Source of the DNA: Flavobacteriales bacterium
GTDB taxonomy: Bacteria; Bacteroidota; Bacteroidia; Flavobacteriales_D; Sanyastnellaceae
Reading direction: 5' to 3'
Length of the DNA: 13,011 bases
Assembly (NCBI GenBank): GCA_011524845.1
Contig: WTJL01000006.1
Coordinates: 4,272-17,282, forward strand
In this document: piece after piece, positions 1 to 6,017 of the stretch
Layout: each line of letters begins with the position of its first letter
Position numbering within the stretch: the first letter of the stretch is position 1
Made by a program: the position numbers and the translations under genes
The notes under the pieces: model-generated
Seen by the model: the letters and a program-made list of their open reading frames with translations, nothing else
Database searches by the model: none
What the model was told of the DNA's origin: nothing

Positions 1-74
1 CCGTCCAATACGACCTGACGGCGCACCACGCCATGGCCGAGTTGAACCAATGGGATTACCGTCTTGAACACTGA
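1..74 (+). CDS. surE: SurE, 5'/3'-nucleotidase, C-terminal end only (partial)
   Basis: Only the last 23 complete codons are in the window; the first complete codon starts at 3 and TGA is at 72-74. The readable tail, VQYDLTAHHAMAEL followed by a Trp a few residues later, resembles the C-terminus of SurE, where a 'P.QyDLTa...L..W' segment follows the catalytic domain. SurE is a metal-dependent phosphatase acting on nucleoside monophosphates. The position just upstream of a small membrane protein and lpxB fits an arrangement common in Bacteroidota. The call rests on a short match plus context, and the catalytic residues lie outside the window. Confidence 0.7.
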   Translation, partial: VQYDLTAHHAMAELNQWDYRLEH

Positions 75-81
75 GCGCCAC

Positions 82-390
82 ATGGCCGACCGATTTTGGG
101 TGGGCCTCCTCGCAGGACTGGCAGGCACCGCCATGGGGGGCGTTCTGCTCGGGTTTTGGTGGGGCTGGGCCAACGGGTCGTCCTTCGACTATTTCTATGA
201 GGAAGTTGTGTTGGGCAGCTTGCTGTACCGCGACAGCATTCTGACCGCAAGCACCCTGTTCAACGTGGTGCTCTTTTGGTTGGCCAACCGCTTGGAATGG
301 GAACGCGTGGCGCAAGGCCTGTTGGCCGTCATCCTGTTGACGGTGCCACTCATTGTGTACTTCCAAGCTTCTGCAGGCACGTCATGGTGA
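82..390 (+). CDS. Small integral membrane protein of unknown function between surE and lpxB
   Basis: This 102-residue protein is read from ATG 82. The frame stays open to a TTG at 64, but that start would overlap the surE stop and add only MNTERH, so ATG 82 is preferred. Three hydrophobic segments can be seen: about residues 5-29 (rich in Gly, Ala and Trp), about 50-67 and about 76-95. A short polar stretch holding Asp, Glu and Tyr lies between the first two. No catalytic motif or signal-peptidase site is evident. The gene begins 7 nt after surE ends, and its stop TGA (388-390) overlaps the lpxB start (ATGGTGA at 384-390), so translation is probably coupled. Context suggests an inner-membrane protein made together with LpxB. 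I do not recognise a named family and assign no function. Confidence 0.75.
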   Translation: MADRFWVGLLAGLAGTAMGGVLLGFWWGWANGSSFDYFYEEVVLGSLLYRDSILTASTLFNVVLFWLANRLEWERVAQGLLAVILLTVPLIVYFQASAGTSW

Positions 391-1520
391 CCCCCCGCCC
401 CTTGGCGCAGCCCCGTCGATTGAAGGTGTTTCTTGTGGCGGGAGAAGCTTCAGGCGACGCGTACGGCGCGTTGCTGCTCAAAGAACTTCAGCGCACATGC
501 CAGGATCGAGGCTGGGCCTTGGAGGCCGTCGGCTGGGGCGGCGACGCCATGCAATCCGCTGGCATGCGCTTGTTGACACACTGCAACACCATCAATTTCA
601 TGGGGTTTTGGGAGGTGGCCCAACACCTGCCCACCATCCTCCGCAACTTGAAGCGCGCTCAGCGCGACGTCGTGGCGGAATCCCCAGACGTGGTTGTGAC
701 CCTTGACTTTCCCGGGTTCAACATGCGTCTTGCACGTGCCCTGCGCTCCCATGGACACCACGCTCTTCGGGTGCAGTGGGTCGCCCCTCAGGTTTGGGCA
801 TGGAAGGCGGGGCGCATCCAAAAGCTTGCAGAAGATTTCGACGCTGTGGCGCCCATCCTTCCCTTCGAAGCCAAGGCGTTGTCAGACGGTGGCGTCGAGG
901 TATGGAACGAGGGACACCCCCTTCTCGACCTCGTCGCTGTCCCAGGAGAAGAAGAGCGCTCTCTTCCGTTGGTGTTGCTCCCGGGGTCAAGGCAGCAAGA
1001 ACTCAAGCACCACCTGCCCGTGTTCATTCAGGCCGCCCACGAGGGAGCCTCACGCGGCCTTTGGACCCTCGCAGACGTTGTGGTTGCTGGTGCACCTGGC
1101 CGTTCCCTTCAAGACTACAAGGCGGCGACCGATGCAGGACTGACCGTGACCTTTGGCGAAACCCAACGCCTGCTCGCTCAAGCTCAACTGGCATGGGTGG
1201 CCAGCGGCACGGCCACGCTCGAGGCGGCACTTCTCGACACCCCTCATGTGCTGGTGTACCGCACAAGTCCACTGACGTATGCGGTGGCCAAACGACTGGC
1301 CAAGGTGGCGTACATCGGACTCCCCAACTTGTTGCTCAACGAAGGGGCGGTTCCTGAACTGATTCAACACGACTTTACCGTCGAGGCCTTGCTGGAGCAC
1401 ACCCAGGGCGACCTCCAAGCACAAAGGGCGGCCTTCCAAAGGGTTCGTCAGACGTTGGGAGGATCGGGAGCCGCTGCCCGGTTGGCCCAACGCTTGACCG
1501 AGGCCTTCCAAGAGGCGTAA
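384..1520 (+). CDS. lpxB: Lipid-A-disaccharide synthase LpxB (GT19)
   Basis: LpxB joins UDP-2,3-diacylglucosamine to lipid X (2,3-diacylglucosamine 1-phosphate), forming the beta-1,6 lipid A disaccharide at the inner face of the cytoplasmic membrane. The protein has 378 residues, the usual family length. Hallmarks in order: the N-terminal loop VAGEASGD (18-25), NFMGFWEV (71-78), DFPGFN (108-113), WVAPQVWAWK (132-141), LPGSRQQE (199-206) at the start of the UDP-sugar-binding half, ASGTATLE (273-280) and NEGAVPELIQ (319-328). ATG 384 is chosen because it overlaps the preceding stop codon; longer in-frame starts would run through the membrane-protein gene. Its N-terminus is roughly ten residues longer than in E. 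coli LpxB. It is probably cotranscribed with surE and the small membrane protein. The convergent DUF4139 gene ends 7 bp away, leaving no room for a separate terminator. Confidence 0.95.
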   Translation: MVTPRPLAQPRRLKVFLVAGEASGDAYGALLLKELQRTCQDRGWALEAVGWGGDAMQSAGMRLLTHCNTINFMGFWEVAQHLPTILRNLKRAQRDVVAESPDVVVTLDFPGFNMRLARALRSHGHHALRVQWVAPQVWAWKAGRIQKLAEDFDAVAPILPFEAKALSDGGVEVWNEGHPLLDLVAVPGEEERSLPLVLLPGSRQQELKHHLPVFIQAAHEGASRGLWTLADVVVAGAPGRSLQDYKAATDAGLTVTFGETQRLLAQAQLAWVASGTATLEAALLDTPHVLVYRTSPLTYAVAKRLAKVAYIGLPNLLLNEGAVPELIQHDFTVEALLEHTQGDLQAQRAAFQRVRQTLGGSGAAARLAQRLTEAFQEA

Positions 1521-1527
1521 CGCTCAC

Positions 1528-3099
1528 TTAGAGCCCGACGACGGAACCTCGCTTGGGCACCACAATTCTCACCCGAACCGTCGCCTCCCAAGACCCGGAA
1601 GCGGGGACCTGAACACCCGGCCACGTGACCTCCCCCGTGTTGGCATCCCACACGCCCCCGCTCGAGGGCTCCACTTGGATGTCCCATCCAGCGGCCATGG
1701 GCAATTCTTCCACCACATCCACCGTCGCGACAGCCTTGCCGTCGTTGTGCACGGTCAAGGCACGCACCTGCTCCACCACGCGCTTTCCAGACAGCATTCG
1801 CGTGCCGCTTTCATCCTGCAGCAACGCCATGGTGGCGCGAACGTTGTCGTCAAACCCGAGTTCAATGTTCAAAGAATCTCCCCAGGACGGCATGTTCAAT
1901 GGCAAGACGCCGACCATCGCGTTCCCTTGGAACATGCGGCCTTCGCCCGACAGCATGCGCAACTCCATCCACGCGGGCGTGTGGCATGCGCGAAGGGCCG
2001 TTTCAGACGAACTCGGACGCGCCTCCCAATGGGGGGTGGCGTCCACCAAGTGCTCGTCCAGCCAAATCCGGGCGGCAGCCCCCTCCCCGTCCACGGACAC
2101 GCGGTCTTCGGCCACCATCGACCAATTCGAGGCCAACGCTCCCTGCCCACGCAACACGTCCTGTCGGGCCCCAGCGTCGTTCAACCCGCTGTTCACCCAG
2201 CGCACATTGGCGCAATAGCCGTCGTACGTGACGTCCGCGGCCGACACCAGTTGCGGCTTGACGGAACGTCGTTGGGCATGTCCCAACGGTTGCCCCGTGC
2301 GCAACTCCAATTCCACGTCTGACCAATCTAGGCCCGTGGTTTGGACCACGCGGGCGTAGCGCTGGATGTCCAACTGGCCTTTCCTGTTGTCCCAAGACAC
2401 GTCGTACGAACTCACCCATCCGGCACGCTGGGTCGCGACCTGCACCACGGCGTTGCCGCGCCCCGCTCCGGACACCATAACTTCGAGGGCATGCACCGGA
2501 TCGTTGGCCTTCGCCTTCGCGGTCGAGAGGTCCGACTCCGCGCGGATCAATTGAGCTTCGAGTGTGCGGATGTTGCTGGCGATGTCCACGCGGTCGAGCG
2601 CCAACTCCTGATGCCGCTGCGCGAGGTAATGCCGCATCTCCTCCACGTCGTCCACAAGCAAGACTTCGCTTCCTCCCCCAATGCTCCGGTTGGCCTCAAG
2701 GTAGGCCCGCTCCTGGTCGATGGCCTCGAGGAGCGCCATCTCCAAATCCAAGGCCAAACGCTGGGCTTCCACTTGCTTCTCCAGCCACACCAAGTCTTCG
2801 GACACGTCCTCCGTCGTGGTCACTTTGTTGACCGCCACCAGTCGGATGCCATCGGGCAACTCGATTTGGGCACTCGAGACGTCCACATCCGAAGGCAGTC
2901 CCGTCAGTAAGGCTTTGCGCTCTCCTCCAGCCGCCTGAATGGCCCCCTCAAATTGCAGAAGCGCCCCCACTTCATGGCAGGTGACGCGGTCAAGGGTCCA
3001 ATCGACTTGCAGCGATTGGGCATTCAATTCGTTCAACGACGGCGTGAAGACACCGGACAAACAACACACCAGAAGGAGGGTTAGACGAATCATGGCCAT
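1528..3099 (-). CDS. Secreted DUF4140/DUF4139 protein (MuiA family)
   Basis: The protein has 523 residues and an N-terminal signal peptide: basic start, hydrophobic run LTLLLVCC, then a probable cleavage after ELNAQ near residue 28, a common Bacteroidota pattern. The Cys pair does not make a good lipobox. The family layout is visible: an N-terminal DUF4140-like beta domain (about 30-110), a long Glu/Leu/Ala/Arg-rich coiled coil (about 100-200), and a C-terminal DUF4139 domain (about 205-520). The diagnostic stretch of that domain is present, with YDVSW followed by YARVVQTTGLDW and ELRTGQP. Members are annotated 'mucoidy inhibitor A' by similarity, but their biochemical role is unknown. The start may be Met1 (3099) or Met3 (3093). 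The gene lies 52 bp downstream of the DUF4249 gene, probably in one transcript, so an envelope role is likely but unproven. Confidence 0.88.
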   Translation of the reverse strand: MAMIRLTLLLVCCLSGVFTPSLNELNAQSLQVDWTLDRVTCHEVGALLQFEGAIQAAGGERKALLTGLPSDVDVSSAQIELPDGIRLVAVNKVTTTEDVSEDLVWLEKQVEAQRLALDLEMALLEAIDQERAYLEANRSIGGGSEVLLVDDVEEMRHYLAQRHQELALDRVDIASNIRTLEAQLIRAESDLSTAKAKANDPVHALEVMVSGAGRGNAVVQVATQRAGWVSSYDVSWDNRKGQLDIQRYARVVQTTGLDWSDVELELRTGQPLGHAQRRSVKPQLVSAADVTYDGYCANVRWVNSGLNDAGARQDVLRGQGALASNWSMVAEDRVSVDGEGAAARIWLDEHLVDATPHWEARPSSSETALRACHTPAWMELRMLSGEGRMFQGNAMVGVLPLNMPSWGDSLNIELGFDDNVRATMALLQDESGTRMLSGKRVVEQVRALTVHNDGKAVATVDVVEELPMAAGWDIQVEPSSGGVWDANTGEVTWPGVQVPASGSWEATVRVRIVVPKRGSVVGL

Positions 3100-3151
3100 T
3101 CAATTTGAGGGTGAATGTACAACGGGGCGACGCGCGAAATCGTCTCACCCC

Positions 3152-4117
3152 TCAAGGGGCACACACCACCGTGTCTGTCACTCCAGCATAGGCCACAAAC
3201 CAGCCCAAGCCGCCGTCGACCATGGTGCTGGCAGAAGTGGGCAAAGCGAATGGATTGCCTTGGTTTCCCACAGAGGTTTCAAAATCCCGAAGCACCTCGA
3301 ACGCTTCGTAGGCCACGCCTTCGAGACGCACCACCACGGTGTCGCCTGTCTTCCAAAACCCCTCTTCTCCCGGCACTTCATCCACGCCGGGCTGGGGCGA
3401 TCGAAAGCTCAAAAACGGAAAGGACTGCCCATCCACGAACACATCGTCGAAGACACTGCCCAATGGGTAAAAGAAGTCGGGGTCTTTCCCCTCGCGCTTT
3501 GAAGACCATCGGTAGGCATCGCCAAACCCCTCGGGATCTGTGAAGGCCGTCCAAATCAAGCCCAAGCTGTCGTTGGTCGACGTTTCTGGAATCTCAAACC
3601 AAATGCTGTCAAGCTGCGGCACCTCGGGCATGTAGGTTTCCGCGGTCAGGTCGTACACGACGTCTTCGTCGTCCCACGTGGCGTGCAGCGAATACGACCG
3701 TCCCACCTCGCCGTACGTCGCGGGCAAGCCGAGTCCGGTGTACACGCACAGGTTGGTGGCGGCCAGCGTGGCTTCGGGAACACCGAGAAACGCGGCGGCC
3801 TCTGCCAGGGCCTCTGGCGGGAGGTCTCCTGAGCACAATTCCACGAGAGGGTACGCCTCTCCGTCCACCGTCATCACCACCTCTGCCCCGCCCACAAACA
3901 GCGAGGTCAGGGAACTGGCATCGACCGCATCGAAGTAGCCTTGGGTGGTCGTCAACAGCACCAAGGGAGGTTCTCCCAAGCGCACCGTGGCCTCCATCAC
4001 GCCTTGAGGCGTGGCTTCTGGCAACTCCACTTCCACCAATGTGGTGCATCCTGTGAGGGCCATCCATGCCCCCACCGCACACCCCATGACCTGACGGCCC
4101 AGACGCCTGTGATTCAT
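3152..4117 (-). CDS. DUF4249-family lipoprotein
   Basis: The protein has 321 residues and is read from ATG 4117. A longer frame from 4231 would extend back through the divergent promoter region and would bury the lipoprotein signal, so it is rejected. Residues 1-24 form a lipoprotein signal with lipobox LTGC and acylated Cys24. No charged export signal such as a run of Asp or Glu directly follows the Cys (next residues TTLVEVELP). The DUF4249 pattern is clear: an acidic strand soon after the Cys, a beta-rich body, GDAYRW in the middle, and the C-terminal signature NPFALPTSA followed by GGLGWFVAYAG. DUF4249 is a Bacteroidota lipoprotein family, often encoded beside SusC/FecA-like TonB-dependent receptors, of unknown molecular function. 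No receptor is encoded next to it here. A perfect TAnnTTTG box lies 5 nt before the start codon. Confidence 0.9.
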   Translation of the reverse strand: MNHRRLGRQVMGCAVGAWMALTGCTTLVEVELPEATPQGVMEATVRLGEPPLVLLTTTQGYFDAVDASSLTSLFVGGAEVVMTVDGEAYPLVELCSGDLPPEALAEAAAFLGVPEATLAATNLCVYTGLGLPATYGEVGRSYSLHATWDDEDVVYDLTAETYMPEVPQLDSIWFEIPETSTNDSLGLIWTAFTDPEGFGDAYRWSSKREGKDPDFFYPLGSVFDDVFVDGQSFPFLSFRSPQPGVDEVPGEEGFWKTGDTVVVRLEGVAYEAFEVLRDFETSVGNQGNPFALPTSASTMVDGGLGWFVAYAGVTDTVVCAP

Positions 4118-4122
4118 GCCTG

Positions 4123-4130
4123 CAAAAGTA
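4123..4130 (-). promoter_or_regulatory. -7 promoter element of the DUF4249-DUF4139 transcript
   Basis: Read on the - strand this is TACTTTTG, an exact match to TAnnTTTG. It ends 5 nt before the ATG at 4117, so a start about 4-7 nt downstream of the box would put the mRNA 5' end at or beside the AUG, giving a leaderless or nearly leaderless message. The -33 region is weak, and the call rests on the exact -7 match and position. Confidence 0.6.
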
Positions 4131-4210
4131 AGCCGAGGCCCATGGGTTGTTCCTGTCCGCATGGTGAAAAAACCCCAACCGTTGCGCGATGTTCTCCCCG
4201 AGCCGCGACG

Positions 4211-4218
4211 TACTTTTG
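4211..4218 (+). promoter_or_regulatory. -7 promoter element of nusB
   Basis: TACTTTTG matches TAnnTTTG exactly and ends 15 nt before the nusB ATG, predicting a 5' leader of only about 10 nt. It sits inside a 5-8-5 inverted repeat, GCGAC (4205-4209) and GTCGC (4218-4222). The repeat could be an operator or chance. No clear -33 TTTG is seen. Confidence 0.6.
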
Positions 4219-4233
4219 TCGCAATTCGCAACC

Positions 4234-5178
4234 ATGCTGAACCGACGCCACCTCAGGATCAAGATCCTGCACGTTCTTTTTGGCTTTTTCCAAGACGAGG
4301 ACCGCGATGTGAAACGCGCCCGTCAAGCCCTGGACCACAGCACGCAGAAAATGCAGGAGCTGTACCTCATGTTGCTCGACATGATTGGGTCCATGCAAGC
4401 CTTGGCCATTGACCGCATCGAAGCGGGCTACAAAAAGCAACTCCCCTCCCCCGAGGACCTCAACCCCAACACGAAGTTTGTGACCAACAAGCCGCTTCGG
4501 ATCCTTGCCAACAGCAAGAATTTGAGGAAGGCCTGCGACGAACTTGGCGTCGGATGGGGCAACCGCCAGGAATTGCTGCGCGGCATTTTCCGCGGGCTTC
4601 TCGACAACGAGGAGTACCAGGAATACATGGCGTCGGAAGAGCGAGGCTTCCAAATGGACCGCGAAAGCTTGGTCCGCATGTTCCGCAAGCACATGGTCAA
4701 CTTCGAGTTGTTCCAGGACATGTTGGAAGAGGAAAGCATTTACTGGGTGGACGATTTGGACTTGGCGGCCAGCATGGCCATCAAAACAATCAAGACCATC
4801 AAAGAAGGCGACGAAGATGTTGACATCCTGCCTCTGTGGCGAGACGACGATGACGACAAAGCCTTCATGGAGGATTTGTTCACCAAGACCCTTGCCCTCG
4901 GCGAGGCCAGCGAAGCCATGATTCAAGAGGGCGCCCAAAACTGGGAACTCGAGCGCATCGCCACCACCGACAAGATTTTGATGAAGATGGCGTTGGCGGA
5001 AGCCCAAACGTTTGAGTCCATCCCACTGAAGGTCACGCTCAACGAGTACATCGAATTGAGCAAGTACTACAGCACGCCCAAGAGCCACGGGTTCATCAAC
5101 GGCATTCTCGACCAACTCTTCACCAAGCTGAAGGAAGCGGGCGACATCAAAAAGGTCGGCCGCGGGCTCATTGAGTAA
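4234..5178 (+). CDS. nusB: NusB, transcription antitermination factor (long Bacteroidota form)
   Basis: NusB binds boxA RNA together with NusE (ribosomal protein S10) and supports antitermination, mainly on rRNA operons. The C-terminal part is canonical: NWELERIATTDKILMKMALAE, then IPLKVTLNEYIELSKYYST and the HGFINGILDQLF helix (about residues 240-300). The N-terminus, MLNRRHLRIKILHVLFGFF, matches the Arg-rich first helix of NusB. The protein has 314 residues, about twice the E. coli length. The extra material lies between the first helix and the C-terminal core, includes a run of five Asp (near residue 209), and is typical of Bacteroidota NusB. ATG 4234 is chosen because it gives the conserved MLNRRHLR start; an upstream frame from 4189 would cross the -7 box. 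It heads a unit with the DUF1573 gene (3 nt away), yajC and nhaC. Confidence 0.93.
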   Translation: MLNRRHLRIKILHVLFGFFQDEDRDVKRARQALDHSTQKMQELYLMLLDMIGSMQALAIDRIEAGYKKQLPSPEDLNPNTKFVTNKPLRILANSKNLRKACDELGVGWGNRQELLRGIFRGLLDNEEYQEYMASEERGFQMDRESLVRMFRKHMVNFELFQDMLEEESIYWVDDLDLAASMAIKTIKTIKEGDEDVDILPLWRDDDDDKAFMEDLFTKTLALGEASEAMIQEGAQNWELERIATTDKILMKMALAEAQTFESIPLKVTLNEYIELSKYYSTPKSHGFINGILDQLFTKLKEAGDIKKVGRGLIE

Positions 5179-5181
5179 GAC

Positions 5182-5643
5182 ATGAAAGGCTGGACGTCAT
5201 TGGGGGTGCTGCTCGCGGTTTCCGTGTGGATCGGTTGCCAGTCGAACGACCCTGTGGGCACCGACATGATTGTCATGCCTGCCACTGCAGGTGCGACCTC
5301 TGACACCCAGCTTGAACGTCCAGTGCTCGCCTTCAAAGACACCCTGATGACCTTCGGGACAGTCAGCGAAGGACACGTCGTACACCACACGTTCACCTTC
5401 GTCAACGAAGGTCCCGGACAAGCCTTGATTGCAGACGTCTCCACCTCGTGCGGATGCACTGTTCCCAAGACGTGGCCCCGAGAGCCGCTCGCCCCCGGCG
5501 CCACAGGACGCATCGAAGTGGCGTTCGACACCCACGACAAAACGGGAGACCAAGACAAGGTCGTCTCGGTGGTCGCCAACACCTCGCCAGGGGTCATTCG
5601 CCTGCACTTGGTTGGCCAAGTGGTGTCGCCCGACGGATTCTGA
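5182..5643 (+). CDS. DUF1573 domain protein, predicted exported or lipoprotein
   Basis: The 153-residue protein begins 3 nt after the nusB stop, so the two are almost certainly cotranscribed. The N-terminus has a hydrophobic segment ending VWIGCQSN. The Cys at about residue 19 could be acylated, but Trp at -3 makes an imperfect lipobox. After a low-complexity linker comes one DUF1573 domain (about residues 48-150): FGTVSEGHVVHHTFTFVNEG, then the hallmark SCGCT motif, PGATGRIEV, and VGQVV at the end. The fold is an Ig-like or ASH-type beta sandwich, and the molecular role is unknown. A gene for this family between nusB and yajC is a recurring Bacteroidota arrangement. No other domain is present. 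Confidence 0.88.
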   Translation: MKGWTSLGVLLAVSVWIGCQSNDPVGTDMIVMPATAGATSDTQLERPVLAFKDTLMTFGTVSEGHVVHHTFTFVNEGPGQALIADVSTSCGCTVPKTWPREPLAPGATGRIEVAFDTHDKTGDQDKVVSVVANTSPGVIRLHLVGQVVSPDGF

Positions 5644-5678
5644 AGAATCGCGCGCATCGTTCCTGAAGTCGTCCGGTC

Positions 5679-5696
5679 GGGGTTATTTTCGACCCC
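5679..5696 (+). promoter_or_regulatory. Candidate yajC promoter -7 box inside an inverted repeat
   Basis: The 53-bp gap before yajC (5644-5696) contains TATTTTCG at 5684-5691, one mismatch from TAnnTTTG. It is flanked exactly by GGGGT (5679-5683) and ACCCC (5692-5696), and the yajC ATG follows at once. As DNA this could be an internal promoter with an operator-like repeat. As RNA in a read-through message from nusB it could be a short GC-rich hairpin against the start codon. No Shine-Dalgarno sequence is seen. Confidence 0.4.
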
Positions 5697-6017
5697 ATGA
5701 ATTCACACCTTCTTCTCCAAGCCGCAGCAGGCGGCGGTGGCATGTCCACGTTGATCATGTTGGCCGGCATGTTTGGCATCATGTACCTCTTCATGATTCG
5801 GCCTCAGATGAAGCGCCAAAAAGAAGCCAAAGCGTACCGCGATGCGGTGAAAAAAGGCGACCAAGTCGTGACCATTGGTGGCGTGCACGGAAAGGTGGTC
5901 TCGGTCAGCGAGAAGACCGTAGTGATCGAGTTTGAATCGGGCAAGGCCCGCGTGGACAAGACCGCCCTCTCCCCCAACGGAACCGCGGAAAGTCAAGAAC
6001 TGGAAGCCAAGGCATGA
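5697..6017 (+). CDS. yajC: YajC, Sec translocase accessory subunit
   Basis: YajC is a single-span inner-membrane protein that copurifies with SecDF and SecYEG and assists protein export. The 106-residue product has a short N-terminus rich in Gly and Ala, one transmembrane helix (about residues 16-35, ending in FMIRPQMKRQKE), and the conserved soluble domain KKGDQVVTIGGVHGKVVSVSE followed by VVIEFESGKARVDKTAL. Length and order of elements are standard. The C-terminal tail rich in Glu and Ala is ordinary. It follows nusB and the DUF1573 gene as in many Bacteroidota, and its stop overlaps the nhaC start (ATGA, 6014-6017), which implies coupled translation with the antiporter. Confidence 0.95.
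   Translation: MNSHLLLQAAAGGGGMSTLIMLAGMFGIMYLFMIRPQMKRQKEAKAYRDAVKKGDQVVTIGGVHGKVVSVSEKTVVIEFESGKARVDKTALSPNGTAESQELEAKA

Larger units (their letters stand above)
4118..4233. promoter_or_regulatory. Divergent promoter region between the DUF4249 gene and nusB
   Basis: These 116 bp separate two start codons pointing away from each other. Each gene has the identical octamer TACTTTTG on its own coding strand, at 4130-4123 (-) and 4211-4218 (+), an exact match to the Bacteroidota -7 consensus TAnnTTTG. I see no good TTTG-like -33 element at the usual 19-21 bp spacing for either. A purine-rich patch (tgaaaaaacc, 4165-4174) lies between them. No Shine-Dalgarno sequence is visible ahead of either start. 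Confidence 0.65.

Noticed and set aside
276..383. Possible 36-codon N-terminal extension of lpxB
   Set aside because: It lies wholly inside the small membrane-protein gene. The ATGGTGA overlap at 384 and the family length support the shorter start.
3100..3159. Hairpin-like sequences between the DUF4249 and DUF4139 genes (CCCC-TCAA-GGGG at 3148-3159; GGGG/GACG arms further on)
   Set aside because: The stems are only 4-8 bp with mismatches and no T-tract follows on the - strand, so I do not call a terminator. TACATTCA at 3119-3112 is also too far from TAnnTTTG to call a promoter.
4118..4231. Possible 38-codon N-terminal extension of the DUF4249 protein
   Set aside because: It would cover the divergent promoter boxes and put the lipoprotein signal in the middle of the protein.
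4114..5115. 333-residue ORF on the - strand opposite nusB
   Set aside because: Codon-registered shadow of nusB, rich in Val, His and Leu, with no recognisable domain; NusB itself is certain.
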